Notes: generated by a model not told the origin, from the letters alone. Positions 44,418 to 57,213 are shown, counted from the first letter of the stretch. The stretch is DNA of 64,000 bases from Bryoerythrophyllum caledonicum (GCA_963971425.1 OZ020522.1:5244168-5308167), one strand, 5' to 3'. Numbers and translations: made by a program.

Positions 44418-47273
44418 TTAAAATACAAAACATGCAAACGTAAATTTAACACACCACCCTCCACTCTCCCCGTCGGGACGACGGGTACCAACCCTAGTTT
44501 TATATGTTATTTGATTTAGCTCAAAGTTGATAGTCTCGATTAGTTCATTGATTTTTGAATAATTTATTTTAGGCACATAATGATGATCATGTGATATTGT
44601 CGATGATGATATTGGAATTTCTTTAAACTTTGAAGCTTGACGCCATTTATGTCGTTGTCGTGAACAAACATGATACTTATTTGAGTATGATTTGTTCTTA
44701 TGTTCAAAATTTCTCTTTATAGCTTGTTGCTTATCTTGTTTGGTTTTATGATATGCTTCAGTGTTATAATAGTTTGCCTTACCATTTGATTTTTGACATT
44801 GATTTTTATACTCCAATAATTTCATATTAGATTGAATTTGTCTAGTTCTTGGACTTAATTGATTTATTGCTTTCAATTTTTGTAAATTTTGATGAGTTTT
44901 GGATATTGGACAATCCATTTGTCTTGTATTTCTCCCACTCCAAGACTTACCAAAATTATTGCAATATACACATAAATTGTCTTGTCTCCCACATAATTGA
45001 GTGTTACATATATGGGAAAGTAGAGGGATGAAAGGTCTTACATACGTCATAAGAGCTTGAACCTTTGTTGATGTAAGGTGTTGTTGAGGAATATCAATCA
45101 TTCCCAATTGTTCCGTACAATAGATATGTTTGTCTTTAGGTAAGGATTTTGTTAAAATGTCGGCTGTCATATTTTGAGTAGGTACATGGGATACTGAAAT
45201 TTCATTAGCAATTAATTTCTCACGTGTAAAATGATACTGAGTGTCCACATGTTTACTACGTGAATGAAATTTTGGATTAGCACTAAGTGCAATGGCACTT
45301 TGACTATCACAGTATATAGGGGTTGGTGATAATTGGGGAAATCCCAACTCAAAGAGTAATTTTCGAAGCCAAGTAGCTTCGGCAGTTGCTTTTGCTAAGG
45401 CCATATACTCCGATTCTGTTGATGATAAAGCTACACTTGTTTGCTTTTTATTGCCCCATGATATTACACCACCCGTTAGAATAAAACAGTAACCAAAGGT
45501 GGATCTTCTAGTATCCTTGTCCCCTGCCCAATCTGCATCCGAGAAGCCGTGTAATGAATTTTCATTTTCTTGTTTTTGGTATTTGATACCATATGATAAA
45601 GTTCCTTTCAGGTAACGCATAGTGCGTTTTAATGTTTGATAATGAGATTTCTTTGGTTCGGATAAATATTGAGCTAGACTATTGATTGTATATGCACAGT
45701 CAGGACGAGTATTGACTGTGGTATGGATTAGGCTACCGATCATTTGAGAATAAGGGAAAGGACTTAATGTTCCAATATCCGTTTGGTCATCTTCTGTATC
45801 TTTACTTAGTCTTACACCAGGTGACATAGGTGTAGGTAAGGGGTTACAATTTAGCATGTTGTATTGTATGAGCTTTGATTTTATATATTGTTGTTGATGC
45901 ATAATTAACCATCCTTTTTCTCGATTTCTTATAATTGCGTTTCCAAGTGTATAATGCAATTCTCCATCATCCGTCATTTCAAATTGACTTTGAAGGTTTG
46001 ATTTGAGATCTTTGATGAGAGATATTTTATTACTTGTCAATATACAATCATCTACATAAACGGTTAAAATTATAAAACCCGATGATTTATCTCGTTTGAT
46101 GTAGATACTAGCATCTGCCTCTAGTCTTGTGAAGTCTTGAGTAATAAGATATTGATCCAATCTCAAATACCATGCTCGGGAAGACTGCTTAAGTCCATAC
46201 AAAGATTTAAGTAGTTTACAAACAATATTAGAGGCTGGAGGTGGATAGAATCCTTCGGGAATCTGCATATAGATTTCTTCTTGGAGGTGCCCGTTTAAAA
46301 AGGCTGTTTTTACATCTAGTTGATGGAGTTCTAAATTGTATTGAGTGGCGATAGCTAACAAAACCCGAATTGAAGAAAGTTTTACAACTGGAGAAAACGT
46401 TTCTGTATAATCAAATCCCGGAATTTGTGTAAAGCCTCGAGCTACTAGGCGGGCTTTGTACTTATCTATTGTACCATCAGATTTGATTTTAATTTTGAAT
46501 AGCCATTTACAACTAATCGGTTTTCGATTTGGCGGAAGAGGAGTTAATATCCAAGTTTTATTTTTATTTAAAGAGTTGAATTCTGAATTTATGGCGTTTT
46601 GCCATAATTGACCATCCGGTCTATTGAGAGCTTCCTCTAAAGTTTCTGGGTTGTTCAATGCAACTTGAATTATGTTAGCTTGGTTAGATTGCTTGGATTT
46701 CTTGCAAGGTCTTGTAAATGGCTTGGATGGTTGATGTTGAATAGATTCAATTAATTTCTTTGATGGGTTTATTATTCTTTTTGGTCTTGATGAAGTAGTA
46801 GGTGGAGTAGGTTCTTTATTTATTGAAGTGACCTCCTCTTGATGCTCAGAGAGGTCTTCATTTTTGTGTTCTAGACTAAGTTGGCTAAATGTGTCTAGAA
46901 GATCTTGATGAAGATCTTCATGTGAGGGTGAATCTATAATTGGTATCCTTGAAGGTTCACTTGATTGTGATTCTGATTGAGGTTGAAATGAATGACTTTG
47001 ACTTTGAGGTGTACCTGGATTATTTTGTAAAGTGATTGGTTGTACAATAGGTGTTGGATGTGCCGGTAATTGTGAACTTGATGGATTTGAATAGGTGGGT
47101 AAACTTTGAAGTAATTCAAGATTAGGTGGATCTTCTTCAAAAGTTTTTATTGCAACCTCCGGCATGTTAATCTTTTCATCAAATATGACATCTCGAGAAA
47201 TTATGATTTGTCTAGTTTTGACATTCATTAATCTATATGCCTTGGATTGCCTTGGATTGTTCACTATATCCAA
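44418..47273 (-). pseudogene. Copia-2 pol, 3' part (RT, RNase H, extension)
   Basis: The 951-codon frame has a Ser/Pro/Gln-rich linker, then RT (ARLVARGFTQIPGFDYTETF, QLDVKTAFLNGH, LYGLKQSSRAW, VYVDDCIL), RNase H (DADWAGDKDTRRSTFGY, STESEYMALAKA, SKHVDTQYHFTRE) and SLPKDKH. About 220 further residues follow, sharing KVQALMTYVRP and GKSWSGR with Copia-1. The last part runs into the foreign DNA at the broken 3' end (VGTRRPDGESGG onward). The start given is only the opening of the frame; the true protein begins at gag (49396). Confidence 0.88.
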
Positions 47274-47305
47274 GAAATATAGCCTCTATTGAGTGTGAGT
47301 CAAGT
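47220..47305 (-). other. Double frameshift in Copia-2 pol
   Basis: Compared with Copia-1, the frame is lost in an A run just after FINKDNRQK (about 47300), and again at a 10-bp duplication CCTTGGATTG (47240-47259). Between them the KLDSHS and EAIFLGY residues are readable in a third frame. Confidence 0.8.
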
Positions 47306-49396
47306 TTTTTGTCTATTGTCCTTATTTATAAATACATAAGCCTTTGATCCAAATATTCTTAAATGAGCCAAATTGGGTGGTCGTTTGAACCACACTTCAT
47401 ATGGTGTTTGATTTGTACGAATAGATTTTGTAGGACTCCTATTTTGCAAATAATTTGCAGTCAAAAGCGCTTCGCCCCAAAATATTTTAGGCAATTTTGC
47501 AAAAGAAAGCATTGTTATCACTGCATTTATGAGAGTTCTATTCTTTCTTTCCGAAACCCCATTCTGTTGGGGTGTGTTTGATGTGGTAAGTTCTCTTTTT
47601 ATACCTTCTTGTGTACAATAGTCATTGAATTGATTTGATAAATATTCCCCTCCTCTATCGGATCTTAAAGTTTTTATTTTATAATTTGTTTGATTTTCAA
47701 CCAAACTTTTATAATTCATAAATTTTTCAAAAGCTTCTGATTTATGTTTAATCAAATAAACATGGCAATATCTTGAAAAATCGTCTATGAAAGTGATAAA
47801 GTACTTATATCCTGTATGAGTACTAACTTGTAAAGGTCCACAAATGTCCGAGTGAACTAGTTCCAATAATTGGCTAGCTCTATGTGCTCCAATTTTAGGG
47901 AATTTTTCCACATGTTGTTTACCGGTTGTACATGATGGACAAAAGCTAAGATTATTTTCATTAAATTTATCAAGGCCTTTGGACATCATTTGAATTTTCC
48001 CTAAACGTTCTCTATTAATGTGACATAGTCTAAAATGCCATAGGTCGGCTTTGTTTGAAGGTATGGTTGCAGGAACTGCAACTTCTTTTTGATTTGATAA
48101 CACAGTGGAGCCCAATTCATACAAATCATGATTTAGTTTGCAATCAGCTATAATTTCACCAAATCGATTAAATAATCTTAAATGGCCAGATTTTATTCGT
48201 ACCTCACCTCCAACTTGGTCTAGTTGTTTAGCAGAGAAAAGATTTTTCGCAAGCCGAGGAATGTAAAGTACATCAGGTACTTGTTTTGTTAACCCATTTG
48301 TGAGTCGTATGGTTACATCACCATGGCCTTTAATTTCGTATGAGGTCAAGTCGTCTATTAAATATACATACTGTTGATTGTCATACTTTTTATAATTAGC
48401 AAATGCACCAAATTCATGGCACATGTGTTGGGTGGCTCCACTGTCCACATACCAACTTGATGTCGACTCTTCCTTAGTCATTAAAGCAGTAACTACGTAA
48501 AGTCTATCAGACTTGGTTATAATATTTGACTTGTTCTGAAAATTGTTTTTCTTTTCAGCTGCCATTCTGGCCCTGCAATCTTTAATTGTATGACCAGGCT
48601 TTTTACAATAGAAACAGCTTCTTTTATCAAACGAATCACTTTTTCGTTCGAAAGTTTTATTATTTTCACTTTTAGAAAACTTGTTAAATTTATTCACAAA
48701 TGGCTTCTTGCCATAATTATGATTGTAGGCTTTTCTTTTGGTATATAATACTGATTGATTTTCAGAACTGGAACTCATGTCTTTCATGAGTGTTTCTTCT
48801 TGAATCAAATCTGCAATTAATAATTGCAATGTGAGGCCGGGCTGCCTCCTCAAAGAACTGATAAAAGTTCGATAACTTGACGGTAAACTGCGCATCAATG
48901 TTAAAATTGCTTCATCGTCTGGAACTGGACTTCCTGCAGCGGCCAATTGTTCCAGATGTGCCCTGAATAAATGAATGTGTTTAACAACACTATCCGAGTC
49001 CTTCATTTTCAAAGTGTGTAGTTTTTCTTTAAGGTACATCTTCGTAATCACGTCTTGTGATTCAAAAATTCGAATTAGCTCCAACCATGCGTCTTTGGAT
49101 ACTTTACATCCCTGTATATGCGAGACTACGTTATTATCAACACAGTTGTTTATGATCGTCAGAGACAAATTGTCTCTTTCCTCCCAATGGGCCATGCTTC
49201 CTGCACGTGTGGCAGGTAAAGCCTGGGCACCTGCAGCGATTTCGGCTGTTGTGGGTAAATGGGGCTTGGGTTCATCCCCATTAACTATTGACCATAGCTT
49301 TTCTGTTTTGAAGATTAACGTCATTCGGTGTTTCCATATATTGAAGAATGTTCCATCAAATTTCGGAACATGGCTAGTATCAACTTTTTGAGACAT
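47300..49396 (-). pseudogene. Copia-2 gag-pol, 5' part (Gag, zinc knuckle, protease, integrase)
   Basis: The 698-codon frame starts MSQKVDTSHVPKFDG. Gag helices resemble Copia-1. The zinc knuckle CFYCKKPGHTIKDC lies at about residue 270, protease WYVDSGATQHMC at about 313, and integrase zinc-binding (LWHFRLCHIN, SFCPSCTTGKQH) and core (HSDICGPLQ, FIDDFSRY, TPQQNGVSERKNRT) follow. The frame is otherwise uninterrupted and ends at the frameshift near 47300. The first His of the integrase zinc site is in HFRLCHIN, where Gly is usual before the second His. Confidence 0.9.
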
Positions 49397-49405
49397 TGCC
49401 TAGTG

Positions 49406-49606
49406 TCAAAGTTGAGAATAAATAAATCTTCTTCGGGTTGAAGGCTTTGAAGCTTCTTCTAAAAATTTAGAAGTAGCTGTCAATTCACAAAGGAGTGAAT
49501 TGAGAATTTTAATCTCAATACCTACATATGCATCCTCAATTTTAAATTGGAATGCATATGTTTTCAAGCTTTTCTTCACAAGATTGTGAGAAAAGTGCAT
49601 TCTCAA
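49406..49606 (-). CDS. Copia-2 leader ORF (66 codons)
   Basis: It starts MRMHFSHNLVKKS and stops nine bases before the gag ATG. No similarity to the Copia-1 leader product was seen. It is recorded because both elements have an ORF ending directly ahead of gag. Confidence 0.25.
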   Translation of the reverse strand: MRMHFSHNLVKKSLKTYAFQFKIEDAYVGIEIKILNSLLCELTATSKFLEEASKPSTRRRFIYSQL

Positions 49607-49679
49607 AGTTTCAATAATTCTTAATTATCATTTCAAGAATAAATGAGAATTTGAGAATTTCTATGACAAACTAATGCAT

Positions 49680-49692
49680 CGCTCTGATACCA
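49680..49692 (-). promoter_or_regulatory. Copia-2 primer-binding site (initiator Met tRNA)
   Basis: The minus strand reads TGGTATCAGAGCG directly inside the 5' LTR. Confidence 0.92.
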
Positions 49693-49882
49693 TGTGGAAA
49701 ATTCAACACTATCTGATTGTGAAGAATTTGTGTATATATTATTATTGTGTGTTCTTCATTACAAGCTATTAAGTATAAGAAGAAAGGTGACTTAAACTTG
49801 AAGAGACACATCTCTTATGAAGAGACATGTTAAAGTAATCTAACTAGTGTACTATTATCTATTATACTAAATACATCTAACA
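49693..49882 (-). repeat. Copia-2 5' LTR (190 bp)
   Basis: TGTGGAAAATTC at one end and CATCTAACA at the other (plus strand), followed by the duplication ATATG at 49883-49887. Confidence 0.92.
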
Positions 49883-50036
49883 ATATGTTCAAGGAATCAA
49901 GGAATATGGATTGGACTATCATACGTATTCATCACAATACTTTGCCAGCACATTGTTATTGCTGCGCCTTTGACAAAACAAATTCAAGGTTTCCTGGAAT
50001 TGGATCACAGGTGAAGTAAAACTAGTAGTGTCTACT

Positions 50037-52445
50037 ATGGATCATGAGAGGTGTGTCCCATCGTCGGGCATGGCTGGAAGTTCCTCTAGAGCAACCGGTG
50101 TAGATCCAAATATGATAAAACTTTGCGAGTTCTGTAAATTATTTGATTTCCATGTCCTTGGCTTAAAAATGGAAAAGCATAAGGAGCAATAAAAACTTAG
50201 GAAAGAAAGGGCTGAAAGAAAATCACGTGGAATTGAAGAAATCATGGTCGTTGCAAAGGTCCAAAGATGTGTTATCTGTGGAGTGCTTGCTAAGTTCATA
50301 AAGAAAACAAGGTTATTTTGTGGGAGAGCTCATTTCTTCATAGATTTGTTTCCAAGGACGATGTGGGCATTCAGCAATGAGGTTGATGCCCAAGGAGAGA
50401 GAGGGTTTTTAGAGCGATTCATGGTAGAGCTCGACCCTCCATACAATAACCAAGGAATGAAACCTCTCATTCAATTCCAGAAATGCAGCAATCCTCCTTT
50501 GGATCATCGCTATTGGGAATATGATGGGATGAAAGAGGTCATTACTTTTGGAGTGGATCTCTCAACAGAGGATCGAGAAAAGCGTCAAAGGTCATTACTT
50601 TTGGAGTGGATCTCTCAACAGAGGATCGAGAAAAGCGTCAAAGGTCATTGGATCGAAGTCGTTATTTGGAAGGACGTTTGAGGCCAATGCAAGTGGATTA
50701 TAAATTTTTTTTGAATTGGACTTCCCAATGCCGTGGTAAGCATGGTCAGTTCTGCAATTTATGCGATGGCCTCAATTCTCCACCTAACCACGTCAAACCT
50801 CCACCAAAGAGGCTTCGGCTTATTGATGTCACGACTAGGCGTCTTGTTTGGAAAGATCTTGTCGAGAAGCCCCCATGTGTATTCGTCCCGTATGTGGCTC
50901 TGAGCTATGTCTGGGGAGAGGACAAACTTGGCAAGCATAGAAAAATGCCGAAGCTTGGATATAGAGGGGGTGAATACGTGTCGGAAGATACAGAATTGTC
51001 ACGGGAAAGAGTACTTGCAACCATTGACGATGCCATGACAGTAGTACGTGAACTTGGACAACAATAGATCTTTGGGTTGATTGTCTTTGCATCGAGCAAG
51101 ATGATGAAGACAAACAAGTCTACTTCATGAATGCTATGGACTCCATCTATGGATGTGCATTGTTTACAATTGTTGCAGCTTTTGGACATAATGCACAGTC
51201 AGGGCTTCCCGGTGTTAGGGAGCCTCGAAGGAAGCAAAAAGTTTTGAATTTGAGAAATGGCATATCATTACAGCAGACGCTCGATTCGAAGGAAACCAAA
51301 GAGGAATATAAAAATTATAGATATCTTGGAGGATCCACTTGGATCACAAGAGGTTGGACTCTTCAAGAGAAGACTTTCTCGCGAAGATCCTTGATATTCA
51401 CTGAGGACCAAGTTTATTGGAAATGTCAGTTAGGCACATGGTGTGAAGATAGCTTTTGGGTGAAATCCCAGAAGCTTCTTCGTTTTTGTTTTCGGGATCT
51501 CATGCTTCGCTTATCCTTGCATATTGTTGAGAAAGGTGAGCTATTTGGAAAGAAATATCGGTTGTTGGTGGAGGAGTATACGCGGCGTGAGGTGACAAAG
51601 AATAGTGATGGTCTTCGAGCACTTTAAGGTTGCTTGAATGCTTTAGAATTGGGACCTCAAAAGTGCAAATTTCTTTGTGGCCTGCCACTATATAACCTAG
51701 CCGTTGCATTGACATGGAATGTTGATTGTCTTTCTCCTAAACCAACGAACAAAAGAGGCTCTTCATCCAGAGAAAATGAAGAGGATACTAAAGAGGGTGA
51801 GGAAAGGGACATAATTTGGGCATTTCCAAGTTGGACGTGGGTTGGATAGGTAGGAAAGGTATCAGACACGGTATACCCGGGATACAATTTGGATTTGTAT
51901 TACCTGGAATATGATGCTGCAAATGAACTTGTCGAAGCGAACCGTCGTAGTATTTACTCTCGAGGGCGCTAGAGATTCAAATAAGAAAAGAAGGTGATCA
52001 GAAGGACGTTCATGTCGATGACATTGCAGTTCAAAAAGCTCTCTCTAAGGAGACTGTTACTTTAAAAATATTTTTCTTTTGGAGCAGCACTAAAAAGTTT
52101 GATGTCCAAGTTGTGGAACGGAAACAAAATTATACTAGTCTACGGGCTCTACATGGTTGCTTCAATGTGTCAAGGGATTTTGATTTTCTTATTGGAGAGA
52201 GTGCTACACATGATGAGTGTGAGCTTGTTGTGATTGGGATCGCACCGAATGATGGTTATGGATATATCAATAATGATGAGCGCACTATAATAGTTGGTTG
52301 ACAGTCCGAGGCCAAGTACGTTAAAGTAATTGTTTTAGTATGCTATGAAAAGGATGGCGTTCTCTATAGAATGGGACTAGTGGGCATCAGTGCTAAGCTG
52401 TGGATAAAACAGAAACCAGAGTGGAAATTGATTTGTCTTGGTTGA
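50037..52445 (+). pseudogene. HET-domain protein pseudogene
   Basis: The frame starts MDHERCVPSSGMAG. The N-terminal region has CxxC pairs (LCEFCKLF, RCVICGVLA). The HET core begins YVALSYVWGED, continues LWVDCLCIEQDDEDKQ and MDSIYGCALFTIVAA, and has TRGWTLQEKTFSRR, all hallmark motifs of PF06985. A C-terminal region with YRMGLVGI and a final Trp/Leu-Gly stretch follows. Lesions: TAA at 50190, a 53-bp tandem duplication at 50538-50643 that shifts the frame, a frameshift near 51064, TAA at 51625, TAG at 51847 and 51970, and TGA at 52299. In fungi HET domains mediate non-self cell death; the role in plants is unknown. Copia-2 lies just upstream of the ATG. Confidence 0.85.
50538..50643 (+). repeat. 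53-bp tandem duplication inside the HET gene
   Basis: GTCATTACTTTTGGAGTGG begins identical units at 50538 and 50591. Because 53 is not a multiple of three, the duplication destroys the frame. The copies are identical, so it is recent. Confidence 0.93.
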
Positions 52446-54421
52446 CATGTCACCTGTGCCGACGTATAAAGTTTCTAGGATTATATGAGTCGTAGGCTTG
52501 AAAGCGCTCCTTTGCTAATGTATTTCTCATGATGTGTCATGCAAAATACATTATTAGTAACATGATTCCATTTGAATTTTACTTTGTATTCCAATCAATG
52601 TTTATATCATGTAGTACATTGAATTTGTTCTTGAGAAATAGTTGAATCGTTACATAGCCAACTTTGCTGTAAAAAAACCACCTTGGAGAGTGTGCAAGAG
52701 CTCTGGATAAATAAAGAGTCAAGTCACACTAGTTAGAATGTTTGGCATGTGAATACTATGAAATTTATGTAACTATAGACTTCCAATTGGCCACTCATGT
52801 TCATTAAGTGCAATTTAGATGTTGGCATCAAATTGTAAAAAACACTTGATTTCCAAACCCTCCGTAATTTATGCTTTACTTTAAACAGAAGGAGTGGTTT
52901 CCATGTCATTTTGTACATGGTAAATGCATTGTGATTATCCCCTTAAAATATTAACTACCTTATGCATCGGTCAGTTTCATACATAATTCACAATGTCCAT
53001 AATTATTGCAAAATTCAACAAATTTGTTCGGATAATATTCATGTAATGTCTAGATGGTGGCCATGTAATACCTAGATGATACCCATTGTGTCCAAACCAC
53101 AATGATTTGGACATAAATATATCGGCAGAGAGTGTCCAAGAACTTACCGGTTTGGCTACTAGGTAAAGAATGCATCCAAGTAATATTAACCCAATGTGCT
53201 AAGACTTCTAGTTTAATGTATTTGACCTGTGTTTAATTACAAAACTCAGTAGAGATGGTTATTTGTTGAATGCAGCTCTATAGGGTATTGACAATTTTCA
53301 CATAATTACCATCTAAGCTGTCTTCTTGAAACAATGAATTCATGTGTAACTTTCTTAATACAATTGACATGTAGGAAATCTATCATGACGAGATAATGGT
53401 CTACACAATACTGCATGTTTAATATACAAAGATGACATCAAAAGATTTTGTCTACCAACCCTTTTTATATTGTTTTAGTGGGATAGCCATAGTGGCTATA
53501 TAGGGCAAGGGAGTTGTAACACTTTTGGCTTTAAACTAAAAACATACAAAACCAAAATTTTCTTCATAAATATACATTTTGGAGAATTCATCTCCATAAG
53601 CATAGATTTGTACATCTTTTTTGGCGACAGGATGGGTTTCCCGATCTCTATCAGTGCTAATATGGCAGTATGGTAACAACCATCAATGAAGTTTTCGTGA
53701 CATAAAATTTTAACTTTTCCTTTTGGAAATAATCCTTCTCTGGAAAAATAAACATTTGCCAATTTGGTCTCGAGTTGCCGAAAAAGAAAAGGGTTGCCAT
53801 CTGCTGTAGTGTTTCAAATGCATTCTTATTTTTGGAAGGTTTTGCACAAAAGTGTTAATAGTGCCCTATTAATACATATAGCCATTCTCTATCACTTTCT
53901 AGATTTGCATCTTCACATTATGATTTATGTAGGAATGTTCACTACACTACTCTAGTAATGATAATTATTGTACACCCACTAATTGATCTTTTATAATGCT
54001 ACGAGTTTTTACTCTTGATGAATATTTATTGATCCCCCTCTTTGAATAGTTACATTGATCCCCCTCTTTGAATTGTCGTGCACAAACACATCGTGCAAAG
54101 ATAACATCGTGTCAACAGGTGAGAGCGCACAATTAGAGGCACACTTGGAGCAATAGAGACTAAACTTTCACCGTTGCCTCCGTAGACAACGAAAACGATA
54201 GTTCACAAAAGAAACTATCAACCACTCAGCAACCTAGGCTAGGAAAAAAGAAATAAATACCTAGACCTCAACATTTAGTAATTGGTCTACAAGGACCCCT
54301 TTACTAACAAATAAGTGATAAACACTCACAAATCACAATAAGTTGAGTCTATGCCACTCTTCAAGAGTGAAAATATGATCTTGATAAGGCTAATGATGTG
54401 CAACACGCACACACCCTCATC
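52446..54421. other. AT-rich intergenic DNA
   Basis: No gene is supported. 53020-53095 is a diverged inverted copy of sequence near 6930-7010. ATTGATCCCCCTCTTTGAAT occurs twice at about 54029-54074. The gypsy-2 3' LTR should lie here, but none could be identified. Confidence 0.4.
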
Positions 54422-55545
54422 TCATAAGTTTTTCACCTCACAAACTCGGAAGATCACCTGTCTCGCTGTCACATCCAAGGTGGTGGGCTCTGCTTGCTGC
54501 AAATACACATAGTCTCCAGGAGTAAACCGTCGCACTTGCGGTCGGAAGCCTCCTCCCCGTATCGTAGCATAGCGCAACGTATCCCGATGTGAGAGGTTCT
54601 CCAATGCCATAGGCATCACCCGCTTGAACAAATCCGCACGTTGCTCACACACTTGAGCCCACGTGTCTAGATTGTCTATGTTAGCCAACACGGTGTCAGC
54701 ATATGCTCAAATGGCCTTCAATAACACGGATTGCCTTTCAAACAACAAGAAGTATGGAGAAAATGACGCTAAAGATGCTTGCTTGCTAAACCGGTAGCCC
54801 ATGGCTATCCACGGTAATTGCAAGTCCCAATCTTGATGATGTCCCTTCTTCAAACTATATTTCCGAAGCCCCCTCTTGACGGTTTGCACCATGCGCTCCA
54901 CCAATCCATCCACTTTGGGATGATCCCTTGAAGGAGTGCGGTGATCAATTATCGCTTCCTCACACAATGTTTGAAACTCACCCAAGAATTCCCTTCCCTA
55001 ATTTGTGAGAACTTCCGCTGGAGCTCCAAAGCGACTCAAAACACGATTAAGAAAAGAGAAGCGGCCTCCTCACTAAATTTGTCAGGCAATGTCACCAACT
55101 CTATCCATTTCAAGAAGTGTTCAATCATGACCAACACATACTTATTGTGTCAAGGTGTCACTAGCAATGAACCAGCAAAATCTAAGCTCCACCTATATCT
55201 CAAGCCCATAATTGGCAACAATTGCAATTGTGGCATCGGAGCGTTAAAAGACGCTTGCACACGATCACAAATCATACACCGAGCTACCAAAGCTTGAACT
55301 TGAGTTTGCATTCTTTGCCACCAATAGTGAAGTTGAAGCAAGTTATAGGTCCTCCGCACTCTAAAATGCCTAAGGTCTTCATGTGTGTCCTTGATGAGCT
55401 GCACTCTCTCCAATGGAGTCGGCACAACCTTCCGCGTGCCATCCGGCCACACCCTCAAAAGGTGAGTCCTCCCACACGAACCGTTTGGCTTGTTGTAAAA
55501 CCCAATCTCTCTCCTTAACGGACCACGTAGGCACCATTTCTCCAT
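54422..55545 (-). pseudogene. Gypsy-2 integrase
   Basis: The N-terminal zinc-binding part (HEDLRHFRVRRTYNLL, ARCMICDRVQ) precedes the core: SLDFAGSL, a middle segment with VLVMIEHFLKWIE, then an Asn-Pro-rich third motif (DHPKVDGLVERMVQT, where the usual His-Pro-Gln-Ala-Asp-Gly-Gln is altered but the Glu is kept). The C-terminal part has FTPGDYVYLQQ. Stops near 55148, 54995 and 54705 and one frame change interrupt it. Confidence 0.75.
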
Positions 55546-55639
55546 TCTTCAAAAACTGCATCACGTTCGTGTCTTCAAAGATGTCTTTGGCGCCCCCAGA
55601 TTCTTTAGCCCCATTGTCATTTATTGTGGCCACAGTAGT

Positions 55640-57213
55640 TGCTCATGTGTCATTTCCACGCATCGCCAACACACTCAAAAAGGCCGAACAATGCCAACTT
55701 GGCAACGTATCGGCTTCATCCTCGCCGTACCACCTAGCGCCCGTAGCATCCGCTTGGTTTGGAATAGGATTGCGGCTAAGGCCGTCGGCATCCATGTTCA
55801 CCAATTCTGCTCTGTGCACCACCTTGAAGTTGTATTCTATTAACATCAAGGCCCACCGCGCTAGCTTACTTGTTAGTTTGTCAACTCCATCAACCACTTT
55901 AAAGGTTGATGATCCATGACTAACAAGAACTCGTTACCATAAAGGTAACATACAAAATGAGCAATTGCCTATATTGCGGCCAAGCATTCCCCTTCATACG
56001 AGCTATACTGATCCTCCGCGTTGTTGTTGGACTGACTGGCGTACGCGATCACGAGCTCCTTCCCGTTGTCATCCATTTGCATCAACACCGCACCGATTCC
56101 TAACGCACTCCAGTCCATATGCAGCTAGTATGTCGTCCCTACTATTGGCCTTCGAAGTATAGGTGCCGATGCCAAGCAGTCCTTCAACTCTTGAAAGGCC
56201 GCCTCTTGCTCATCTCCCCATATCCAAGGTTGATCATTCCTTGTCAACACGATTAATAGTTTGGCAATAGCAGTGAAAGTCTTCACAAACTTTCTATAGA
56301 AATTACACAACCCTAACAATGCACGTAGCCTACTAACATTCCTTGGTCTAGGAATAGATATCACTATTTCAATTTTGCTAGCTACCACACCCAATCCACT
56401 TGGATATATCATGTGGCCTAAGTACTTGATTCGGTCAAAATAGAATTTGCACTTACCAGGATGCAACTTCAAACTGTGGAGCCTCAATCTAGCAAACACT
56501 TCCATAAAATATAGCCTATGCTGCCTACGATTCGTGCTAAAGACAACAATGTTGTCAATGTAACATTTCACGAAATCCAAGCCCGAGAATACTCGGTCCA
56601 TAATCCTCTGGAATTCGGCAGGCGCATTCTTCAATCCAAATGGTAAGAACTTCCATTAGAACAACCGGTCCTTCCCATCTTTGTCAATGCCCCAGAACAC
56701 GGTCTTCTACTTGTCTTCCTCTCTTAGTCCAAACTGGTTATATCCAGAGCGCAAGTCCAACGTACTAAACACCTTGGCGTGACCAATAGCCTCAAAGTTC
56801 TCCTCCGTCGTTGGCATGGCATAACGATTCGACTTGGTGAATTTATTAATCCTCCTATTGTCCCGGCACATCGTCTTCTCCGTCCAATTACCGTAGATAT
56901 CTTTCTTGGATGGCATAATCGTCGCGGATGCATACTCACAATCTAATGAAGCCAACTCCACTAGCCTTGCAACCACCAACTCCTCCGTACAAGTGCGTAT
57001 CATCCTCCGTTCAAAATCGCTATACTTCTTCGGCTTCTGGTATATTGGTGTTTTATCCGTCAAGTTGATACGTACTTCTTGCCCCTTCAACACTCCAAGA
57101 TCTTCAAGACTATAGACAAAACAATCTAAGTATTCCTTGAGGAACTCATGTTCCTCTCTCTTAATTGCTCCATCCGCCATGCCTACTATTGGTTTCCAAG
57201 TATCCTTGGTCAC
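55640..57213 (-). pseudogene. Gypsy-2 reverse transcriptase and RNase H
   Basis: RT starts near TKDTWKPIVG and shows EFLKEYLDCFVYS, KPKKYSDFERRMI, MCRDNRRINKFT, STLDLRSGYNQFGL, KNAPAEFQRIMDRVF and CYIDNIVVFS. The catalytic YxDD is YIDN here, a substitution expected to abolish activity. RNase H (the tail KLARWALMLIEYNFKVVHR and NMDADGLSR) follows. Stops occur near 56700 and 56660 and around 56120-55900. Confidence 0.8.

Larger units (their letters stand above)
43884..49882 (-). mobile_element. Copia-2: Ty1/copia LTR retrotransposon
   Basis: The 5' LTR (49693-49882, 190 bp) and a truncated 3' LTR (from 43884) are flanked by the 5-bp duplication ATATG (43879-43883 and 49883-49887). Gag with zinc knuckle, protease, integrase, RT and RNase H are present in copia order. 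The coding sequence is broken near 47240-47300. It is a diverged relative of Copia-1 and sits about 150 bp upstream of the HET gene start. Confidence 0.92.
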
